In this document: one piece after another, positions 55,464 through 64,000 of the stretch
How positions within the stretch are numbered: the stretch's first letter is position 1
How the letters are laid out: every line of letters begins with the position of its first letter
Source of the DNA: Nicotiana tabacum
Taxonomy: Eukaryota > Streptophyta > Magnoliopsida > Solanales > Solanaceae
Direction of reading: 5' to 3'
Length of the DNA stretch: 64,000 nt
Assembly: GCF_000715075.1 (NCBI RefSeq)
Contig: NC_134101.1
Coordinates: forward strand, 26,156,822-26,220,821
Position numbers and translations under genes: made by a program
Notes under the pieces: generated by a model
Seen by the model: the letters and a program-made list of their open reading frames with translations, nothing else
Database searches by the model: none
What the model was told of the DNA's origin: nothing

Positions 55464-56311
55464 GGGTGTTTGGCTAAGCTTATAAGCTGATCAAACTGAC
55501 TTAGAGGGTGTTTGGCTAAGCTTATAAGCTGGTCAAACTAGTTTATAAACACTTTTTGGCTTATCTACGCGTTTGACAAAGTTAAAAGTGCTTATAAGCC
55601 AAGTGATTATAAGCCAAAAATAAATCAAAAGTCATAAGCTGGTCACCTCCAACGCTTATGCTTTTTTAGCTTATAAGCACCTTAAGTTTGACCAAGATTT
55701 TTATTATTTTATCCCTAAAATATTTTTTTTTCAAAACAAAACTCACGTATCCCTACATCAAACCTATTTCTTTACTGTCTCACGTATTTCTTCAAACCTA
55801 AACCCTTTGCCTCTTCAAGTATGCAATTCTCACAAATATTTGAGGTAAGCAAATTCTCTATTTCTTTGCCCGTATTCTCTATTTCTCCATGATGAATCCT
55901 ATAAAGTTATGCATTAGGTCTTTAACTATCTTATAAAGTTATATAACTTATGATAATATGATTATCATAAAATAAATTATATTTATCATAAAAATTATCT
56001 TATCCAATCACAGTTATATTTAAAATAAATTGACAAATAGAATATTTTGTATTTGAATCGATCTAGAATCTAAAATTTTGAAGAAATTACACCCTTATAA
56101 GTGTAAACAGTTCTAAGGTTATTTAAGTCATTTTAACAGAAAAAGAGCTTATCAGCACTTTTTTATCAAACATTGCAGCAGCTTATTAGTAATTTCAGCA
56201 CTTGTATCCAAACACATAACTACTTATTTATTAAATCAGTTTCAGCACTTAAAAGTGCTTTTCATCCCCTAATGCTTATCAGCTACTTCAAATCAGCTAA
56301 TCCAGACGGGC
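55464..56311. mobile_element. Foldback MITE with GAGGGTGTTTGGCTAAGC end
   Basis: Starts GAGGGTGTTTGGCTAAGCTT; the first 40 bases are repeated (55464 and 55504). It ends ...AATCAGCTAATCCAGACGGGCTC. Between are many CTTATAAGC palindromes and the internal fold AAGCTGGTCACCTCCAACGCTT. Non-coding. Confidence 0.7.
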
Positions 56312-56586
56312 TCTTATAAACACTTTTTGGCTTTTCTACATGTTTGGTAAACATAAAATGTTTATTTTTTTTTAATTCAAATCCCTACCTTGTATTATTA
56401 TTGAACAAGATTACACAGGAGGGGGACCAAAAACCTTACCTCCGATAATACAAGCAAAAAATGAATACAAGGGTGGGGGTGTGAACAAACAGTGGGTTGC
56501 CCTTCAAACAAATTAGCTATCAAAAAAGGTACCCTGATCAAATAAGGATTCTCTTTTCCCGGAGAATCCTTATATATTCAAAGACC

Positions 56587-59500
56587 TTAACCTATACCCT
56601 TTTTATGGGATCTGATTCTAAAATTTGGTAAATCAGTCCTATCCATAATATAACTTCCTCTAGCAACTCGAGGAAGTTCATTAGTATTTGTGAAGATTCT
56701 GGAGGAATCTTCAATAGCACCAAATTTTGCCAAGGCATCAGCAGTCATGTTAGCTTCCCTGAAGTAATGAGAAACTTCAGCATTAAGATGTGCCATCTTG
56801 TCCCGAATACTAGTGATCCAATATTGCAACTTCCAGGAAGGTTTACTAGACCCTTTGATCATGTCAACCACTATCTAAGAGTCCAATTCTCATATGATGT
56901 TGTTGAAATTATTATCCATGCACCATTGCAATCCAAAGTTTGCTGCTTGAATCTCAGCCATATTATTAGAGCAAAAGATCATGGAGACAGAGAAAGCCAT
57001 AACCATAGAACCACTCTGATCTCTAAGTATTCCTCCTGCTCCAGCCTTACTATCAGTGATCATAGAACTTCCATCAGTATTCAATTTGTATCTAGTTGAA
57101 GGAGGTTTTAACCAATAGACTAGTATACTGGTCAGTCTAGGCTTGAACCTTTCTACTATCTCAGAGAATTGATTCCAATTCGAGTTCAGAGGCAAGTGCT
57201 GGTAATCTTTTCTAATAGCAATCTTCAGGTTTAGAAAGATTTCATGAATGACTTTTCTCAGTGATATATTTACATGGCCATACTTTGAAGCACACCTTCT
57301 TTTTTTATAGTTCCCAGCAAAACAGAGAGGGGATAAGCTTTAGAGCAAAGTTAAGCATATTATTGCCGGTATTCTGACTCCACCAGCTCCACATGAGATT
57401 CTTAAGATGATAAGAATTATACCTGACTCCAAAATAGTTAGCATAGAAAGTCCACACCCTTGTAACAAATTGGCTTTGCAAAAATAGATGAAAGGATGAT
57501 TCATTGCTAGCAGGAACACAACATGAGCATTTGGAAACTACTTGTTATCCAAATCTATTAATAGAGTCGTCCAGGGGAGGCATGTTCTTCAAGATTCTCC
57601 AATTTAAGAATGAGATCTTAAAAAGGAGCCTCTTATGCCAAATATTCCTGAAGGTATCATTAGTACTTCTCTTCTGCCTTATGGATTCTCTAGCGGACGC
57701 ACAACTAAATTCTTCATTTTGATTGGGCATCCAAAAACATTGGTCATTCTTTCCTCGGTCAAAATTTTGAATCTGATTGATATAGTAGTGTAGGTTAGGA
57801 GGAAGCAATTCCTGAAGTTTAGAATTATTCCAGATGTTCCCGTTTAAGAATTCTTTTACTTGGATGTTACCCAAGTTAAATCTAGCATAGTTGAAAAGGG
57901 CAAGCGGACCAATGCCAGTCCAATTATCCCACCAAAATATAGATTCCCCATTATTGATTTTCCAGATCATATGAGGTTCAGTGCACTTCTTGATCTCCAT
58001 CTCCTTCCAGCTTTGTGATTGACCTGAAGACCATTTCCTTACTACAATATTAGTTCTCTTACCGTATTTTGCCTTCATGAACTTTGACCACAGATTATCA
58101 TGAGTTCTGAGCCGCCACCACCTTTTCATGGCAAAGGATGTTGTGATATCATTTAGGCTTTGAAAGCCCTCTCCTCCTTCATCTTTAGCATAACAAAGGT
58201 TCTTCCAAGACACCCAGTGATATTTCTTTTTTCCATCACTATATCCCCAAAAGAAATTTGTCAAATATTTTTCGATCTGTTTCAAAACTGCTTTTGGAGG
58301 TGCAATGGCTGCCAGTAGGTGCATAGTTTGAGATTGAAGGATTTATTGAATAATAATAGCATTTCCTCCGTAAGACAGTAGATTTCCCTGCCATCCGCCT
58401 GCTTTCTTCAGAATATTAGTAGTTATGTCAGCAAAATAACAAAAAAAAATTCTCCCAACATAAATAGGCACTCCTAAGTATGTGAAGGGAAAGTTCTTGT
58501 GTTTGAAACCAATGATATTTTTTATGTTCTTCCTGATCTTTCTGTCAATATGAGGGACTGTGAGAAAATAACTTTTCTCAGTATTTATCTTCTGAACAGA
58601 CACCATTTTATATCTTCTTAATTGCCTCATAATCATCTTCAACGAACTCTTGTCCCAAGAAGTAAAAATAACTACATCATCAGCATATGCTAAATGGTTA
58701 ATTTGAGGAACATTAGCTGGCATGTTAAAGCCAATGAACTTCCTTTTTAGAAAAAAATGATTCAACATCTTGGAAAGTATTTCTGCAGTAATTACAAAGA
58801 GGGTAGGAGATAGGGGTCTCCCTGTTTAAGACCCCTTATAGAGTGAAAAAATCCTTTTCTAACACCATTGATCAATACAGAATACCAAGTGTTAGTCACT
58901 AGTCTCAGAATAATATCAATAAATATTTTTGAAAAACCTAACTTTCTTAGAACTTCAGTCAAAAAATCCCAAGAGACCCTGTCATATGCTTTTTCCATAT
59001 CAAATTTGATAATCATGTTGCCTTTAGAATTGGCCTTCTTTATTTTATGAATAATTTTTTGAGTAAGTAGGACATTTTCAGTGATCATTCTACCACTAAT
59101 GAATCATGTCTGGTTCTCAGAGATCATTTTAGGCAAGAAGTTATTGATTATAGAAGCAACTATCTTTGACAAGATTTTGTTGGAGACATTGCTGAGACTG
59201 ATAGGTTTCATCTGAGAGAAGTTCACAGGAGCTTCAACCTTAGGGATAAGAATAAGACATGAGTGAGTGAAAAATATGCTAAGCCCTTTGACTCTAAAGA
59301 AATCCTGCACAAAATAAACAATATCAGTCTTAATGATGTTCCAACAATTTTGATAGAAGAAACCATTATACGCATCTGGGCCCGGAGCACTCTCTGGGCT
59401 GAGCTCTATAATAGTATTAAAAATTTCTTCTTCTTCTGGAATCATTGTCAAAAGGTTGTTGTCTCTTTCAGTGATCACTTTGTCAATTTGGTTTAGAACT

Positions 59501-60740
59501 GCAAAATCTGGATTGTGATCATCTTTGGTGAACAAATGATTGAAGTACTGAATAGCTGCCTCCCCTATGTCATTGCCATTTTCAATCCAATTTCATGTGG
59601 AGTCTTGAATCCTGTGGATGAAGTTTCTCCTTCTCTTATGTTTGATGACACTGAAGAAATATTTAGAGCAAAAGTCCCCTTCATCTTTCCATTGAATGTT
59701 AGCCTTTTGCAGAAGGATACTCTCTTGTATACTCAGGTATCTGGTGTATTCAGCAGACACTCTATTCAATTCTTGTCTATTCTAGCCAGTAGGATCTATA
59801 TTCATAGTGAGTTCTTGTTCTGTCAAAAGTTGTTCAAAAATTTTGACCTTCTAAAAAATATCACCTATAGAAATCCTGGACCATGAACTAAGTTCTTTGA
59901 CTAGTTTTTTAAACTTTTCTTGGAGGATTCTCATGGGATTACCCTCAAAAGACATGTTCCATACGTTTCGTATTATCTCCTCAAAATCAAGTTGAGAAGT
60001 CCAAAAGTTTAAAAATTTGTAGTACTTGGTATAGTTATTATTATCAGTGGTGCATTTGATGAGGAGCACATTATGATCTGATCCTTTCCTAGCCAAGTGA
60101 GTAACTGCTGTATTTCCCATAATGTTAGCCCATGATTTATTTAGTAGGACCCTGTCCAATCTCTTGTTGATTCTCTTCCTTTTCTTTCTTCCATTTGTCC
60201 ATGTGAATATATCTCTATTGAAACCTGCATAAAAAATTTCACAATCATTGATACATTCAATAAAATCTAAATTATGTCTTACCTTGTGATGTCTCCCTCC
60301 TTACTTCTCTTCAGGAGTTGTGATGCTATTAAAATCACATGTTACTTCCCAGGGGCCTGTAACCCTCTCACTAATATTTATTAGATTATTCTAGAGTCTC
60401 TTCCTTCTCTTGGCTTTGGTTTTGGCATATACTACAGTATACCAAAAATTAGTGTCAGAGGGTAGATACTTCATGGCAAAGGTGATTTGTTGGTGATGAT
60501 TGGATTGTATGGAAGCTTCTATGGAGTCATTCCAAAAGTACCATATTTTTCCATTCTTGTTAGCAGCTGTATTCGAAAAGTCAAGTTTCCTCCTATAGTT
60601 TTCCAGCTTGGTCGATTTGACAAAAGGCTCCTGAATAGTCACTAGTTGGACTTTATACAAATTAACAAGCTGAATCAGTCTTTTAAAAGATTTTTTTTGA
60701 TTTAACCCCCCCTTATATTCCAATTTATAGAACTAATCAT
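56587..60740 (-). pseudogene. LINE ORF2: endonuclease, reverse transcriptase, zf-RVT, RNase H, broken
   Basis: ATG at 60740 (MISSINWNIRG) opens the apurinic-type endonuclease domain (LVTIQEPF near 60630; WEVTCDFNS near 60330). A run of seven G at about 60712-60718 shifts the frame early. Reverse transcriptase covers 59535-58343 (SAPGPDAYNGFFYQ, FDMEKAYDRVSWDFL, GLKQGDP, and YADDVVIF near 58690). A zf-RVT region ends near 57545 (WHKRLLFKISFLNWRILKN). RNase H of the RVT_3 type spans 57195-56587 (KLNTDGSS, NMAEIQAA, ANMTADALAKFGA), ending at 56587. At least six frame breaks are present. Confidence 0.93.
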
Positions 60741-61069
60741 TGGAAGTATAGAGGTTAAATCACATTCTTCTTCTCTTTCACCTCGCCAGTAGAGGCTAAC
60801 CTAGCTAAGTGTTGCTTCTTCTTTCTAGTTGTAGATCTACTTCTAGGAGATAATCCTTCTCTTTGCGTAATACTGTCTATTTCCCTGCTAACTGCATCAT
60901 CTGATTCAATTGGCTGGGGGGCTAAGACTTCTTTTTGCTTTTGAAGTATGTTATCATTCTGTTTCCTTTTGTCAGTATTCGTGCTGCTGTCGCTTCTTCT
61001 CTCCTTGTATTCTGTGATGGAAGTCTCTTTTCTATCTATCTTTAGCTCAATGGTTATATTTCCTCCTCT

Positions 61070-62556
61070 TTATAGATAAGTAATTTCTGGATATATTGCA
61101 CTTTCTTCTACTTGTTCTACATCGGTGTTCTCTTGGAAAGTTTGGTCCTCACTCTTAGAAGGCACTTGATCTTCACCCTCATTGACGGAACCCGCCTCTA
61201 TCCGCCTGTTACTGGAGCATGTAGTTTTTTCCTCATCGTTTATGTTGTTTTCTTCCATCTTGTTGTTCTCGTCCTTATTAAACTCTTCCTGATTTTTCCC
61301 AGCACTCTCTAGTGTCGGTTGGTTCGCCACTTCCTTAATTACTTCATCCCTGGTCTTCTCTTTACCTTTTCCTTTAATGATCGTGTCTGTAGTATTTTTG
61401 AAACTGGTAATATTCTTGACCTTCAATTTCCTGAGTTCCTTTCTCTTTTGGTTTTTTTTTCCTTTTCCTTCCTACCTTGTTCTTGCTCTATTGCAGCCCG
61501 ATTCTCCTTTTTTTGTTTGTTTCTGCCTTCAGTCTCCTGCTTATTAGCCCTATTCATTTGCTTTACACTTGATTCCCCTTTCTCATTGTTGTTTTCTTCT
61601 TGAGTAGGTACATTTCCATCCTTTTCCTCTGATTTGCCCTCCGCTGCTTTGATGGTATTGTTCTCTAGTATAGCTTTGGCATCCTGCTGTGCCATTTGTT
61701 TACTCAGTTTTTCATTTTCTTTTTCCTTTTCAAACATTCTGCATTGAACTAATAAATGGCCCAACAGTTTACAAAACTTGCAATATTTAGGAACTCCTTC
61801 GTATTCTAGCTTCTGAGTATGTCCCTTTAAAGGTTGAGTTTCATCTTCAGTACCAACCCAAACTGATTGGAGCAATTGTTTGGTGAGATCGACTTCTACC
61901 CTTACTTTAGCCATGCTCGGCCTGGTTCTGTAGTTTGTAGCAATGTCCATAGATAAAGGAACCCCCACAGGTCCCAAAACTTGTTTGACGTAATTCCATG
62001 TGTGGCAGTGGAAGGGAAGCCCCGGCAACAAAACCCAGATAGGCACTATCGGAGAATCCTCTTCCGGTTTAAAGTCGGGCGGCCATTTTTGGAGCCACAT
62101 AATCATTCCATCTATTTCAATAGATTTTTTGAACCAAATTGTTTTGCAGTCTTCATCGTTAGTGACATCTATAAACACAGTTCTGAAATCATAAGCACCA
62201 ATTTTAAAATCCCTTTTCAGAGATAACTTTTCAGCAAAAACCGATCTAATACGTTCGATGTTAGGTCTGTTCCTTAAAAACTTTCCAATGATTGTGTATT
62301 TACACTCCTCAGCCATAACGCCGTAGTAATCGCTCGCTTTGAAAATTACAGCCGACATTCCATTGTGTGTAGTAACCCTAGCTTTGACATTAGGGCCACC
62401 AAGTCTCCTCCCGTTGGATTTTGGCTTCATTGGTGCAGCAATAGCTGTTGCATAGTCTAATTTTGGACTAACTCCTTCTATGGGGTTGGTCGCCCCAAGT
62501 GTGGGAGCTATGTTCTTCATTGGACGCGCCAGTTCGGTACCGGCCGGCGTCGCCAT
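61070..62556 (-). pseudogene. LINE ORF1: DUF4283 plus CCHC zinc knuckle
   Basis: ATG at 62556. A DUF4283-type RNA-binding-like region lies at about residues 75-235 (KYTIIGKFLRNRPNIERIRS; WVLLPGLPFHCHTWNYVKQV). It is followed by one zinc knuckle, CKFCKLLGHLLVQC (C-X2-C-X4-H-X4-C). A long charged Lys/Glu tail ends at TGA 61423, and a shifted frame carries on to 61070 with a similar acidic tail, so a frameshift probably shortened the protein. Expected role: nucleic acid chaperone/packaging of the LINE RNA. Confidence 0.88.
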
Positions 62557-63145
62557 GAGTCGGCGCGTATGCCCCAGTCACCCGAAATAGGGCTTTTTGT
62601 TACCGTTAGTAAGTAAATGTGATTCTGTACAGAGAGAATTTTTTTCTTTAGTTTACGTTGTGTTAATGGTCTACGTAAAGTGCTTATAAGCCAACTGTTT
62701 ATAAGCTAAAATCAGCCATAAGTTGGTCACCTCCAACTTATGACTTTTCAGCTTATAAGCACTTTTAGTTTCACCAAGACTTTTACTCCTAGTTTATCTT
62801 TAATAACTTTTTAAATTTACAAAATATTTTTTCCCAAATAAATTATTTAATTTTCTCTTCATTCCATATTCGTTGTTTATCATTTTCTCTACAAAGAAAC
62901 TTTTTAATTCATAATCTTTTGTAAATATTTTAAGGGTATTTTAGTCTTTATAACAAAAGAACAACTTATTAGCATTTTTCTACCAAACATATCAACTGCT
63001 TATTATCAGTTTCAGCATGTCTATCCAAACATGTAAATGCTTATTTAAAAAATCAGTTCCAACACTTAAAAATGCTTTTCAACACTTCAAACTTATCAAC
63101 TATTTACAATCATCTAATCCCAACGAACTCTATTTTAAGTCAAAT

Positions 63146-64000
63146 TGTTATTTCTTTTTTAGCTTATAAGCGATTTTATAGGAGCAAGTTCAGGTCACCA
63201 TTATTAGTCATTTATTACTCTATGTGTTATTATTACCATTAGTAGTATGGCAACGCCACAGTTTAATTAGCAATAGGATACAACAGATAGACACATAATC
63301 ATATGAGAAAATCAACTATATTAAAATAAAGACGTGTTAAAGACTATTTTAACATCCAGCATATATATGTATTAAATAACCAAGATTTTCGTGCTTTCTA
63401 AATTCCTCATATATAGTATACTTCCTTCGTCCAGTTTAAGTTATTTTTTTGCTCTTCTCACACATATTTAGAAATTCACTTTAACATTAATTAACAAGTC
63501 ACTGAGCTTTAAACATAGAAAGTCAACAACTTGCAGTAAATCAGGGCAATTAATGAGATTTAACTGCTAAACCACCGTAGATATGGATCTTGATTCTTGA
63601 AGCAGCATATGTTCAAAAGTTTCTTAATATTTTCTAAGAAAATCATTTTTTTATTGACGCAGGCCATATTAAAAAGCAGAAGAATATGTAGAAAACATGG
63701 CAATATGATCCCACTAGATAGTTTAAAGTTGGTGGCTAAAGTTTTTTTATCCAACATGTAATTGGACAAATTAAATTTTAATGGAAAGTAAATATTTGAA
63801 GGTCTATATTGCAAAGAACCAAAATCCTAGTTAGACGCGGTCATTTGGGTAAGTAAAAACTTGTTTATACCGAACTAAACATGGTTATCACAAAATTATA
63901 ATTAATAAATATATATATTTACCTTAATATATCACTCAACTTAAATTACTGTTGTAAATATCGTCACTTGGGTAAGATCCCTTCCTCCTTCTCAATCCTT
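63146..64000. other. Intergenic, no gene recognised
   Basis: A stretch near 63420-63500 (TACTTCCTTCGTCCAGTTTA AGTTATTTTT) resembles the start of a common short plant repeat with CTCCCTCCGTT. A minus-strand open frame at 63560-63814 (84 codons) has no recognisable domain. Nothing else was seen. Confidence 0.55.

Larger units (their letters stand above)
56366..62675 (-). mobile_element. L1-type plant LINE with RNase H, minus strand
   Basis: Poly-A tail read as T9 at 56366. A 12-bp duplication, TAAAATGTTTAT (56354-56365) and TAAAGTGCTTAT (62676-62687), matches at 10 of 12 positions. ORF1 (gag-like) and ORF2 (endonuclease, reverse transcriptase, zinc-binding, RNase H) lie on the minus strand in the usual order. 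With a leader of about 120 bases before ORF1 it seems full-length. Broken frames show it is not active. Confidence 0.94.
56312..63145. mobile_element. Second foldback MITE copy, split by a LINE
   Basis: The left piece (56312-56365, CTTATAAACACTTTTTGGCTTTTCTACATG) and the right piece (62688-63145, AAGCCAACTGTTTATAAGCT... CTAATCCCAACGAACTC) form one diverged copy of the 55464-56311 element. The LINE at 56366-62675 interrupts it. It lacks the GAGGGTGTTTGG start. Confidence 0.75.

Noticed and set aside
63560..63814. 84-codon minus-strand frame
   Set aside because: No recognisable domain; AT-rich composition allows such frames by chance.
1..64000. tRNA or rRNA genes
   Set aside because: No cloverleaf or rRNA core sequence was noticed. 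Only tRNA-like B-box motifs in SINEs were seen.

Overview
This window is plant nuclear DNA, almost certainly from a Solanaceae species and most likely Nicotiana. The genes have introns with GT/AG borders and are isolated in AT-rich, transposon-packed DNA. The repeats are of types common in this family: tobacco TS-like SINEs ending in TTG repeats, a large Tat-type Ty3/gypsy element, long-LTR chromoviruses starting TGTAACGACCC, and GGGTGTTTGG foldback elements. The genus is an inference; nothing was searched.

Layout. 139-5310: a decayed Ty1/copia retrotransposon with both LTRs and a 5-bp target duplication (TTTTG). 6863-23567: a ~16.7-kb Tat-like Ty3/gypsy element (duplication AGTAT). It holds a 3.7-kb solo LTR of another family in its leader, a broken gag-pol, a ~40-copy 52-bp minisatellite, and an antisense spliced gene with its own TATA box. 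25350-26016: a foldback-like repeat. 26311-40988: a nested complex of two head-to-head long LTRs. The minus-strand one belongs to a deleted Tekay/Del-like chromovirus and carries a 9.6-kb CACTA transposon (27475-37042, duplication ACT). That CACTA has a broken TNPD transposase, TNPA-like exons and two captured host gene pieces (cytochrome P450 and 2-oxoglutarate dioxygenase). 40989-41515 is a second Tat-like fragment and 41793-42640 is a hAT transposase remnant.

The gene island is 42690-53760. It holds VAMP714 (plus strand, four coding exons, apparently intact), a convergent FAR1-RELATED SEQUENCE gene (minus strand, one frameshift in this sequence), two SINEs upstream of the FRS gene, and a small putative secreted-peptide gene (minus strand) with a good TATA box. 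From 53.8 kb on there are MITEs, then a 6.3-kb L1-type LINE (minus strand, 56366-62675) inserted inside a foldback MITE copy with a 12-bp imperfect target duplication. The last 850 bases hold nothing I can name.

The two or three host genes have no evident joint pathway: VAMP714 is a vesicle SNARE and FRS is a transposase-derived transcription regulator. Most of the novelty lies in the transposons: an antisense intron-containing gene with its own promoter in a retrotransposon, host-exon capture by the CACTA element, and hypervariable short-repeat segments inside LTRs.
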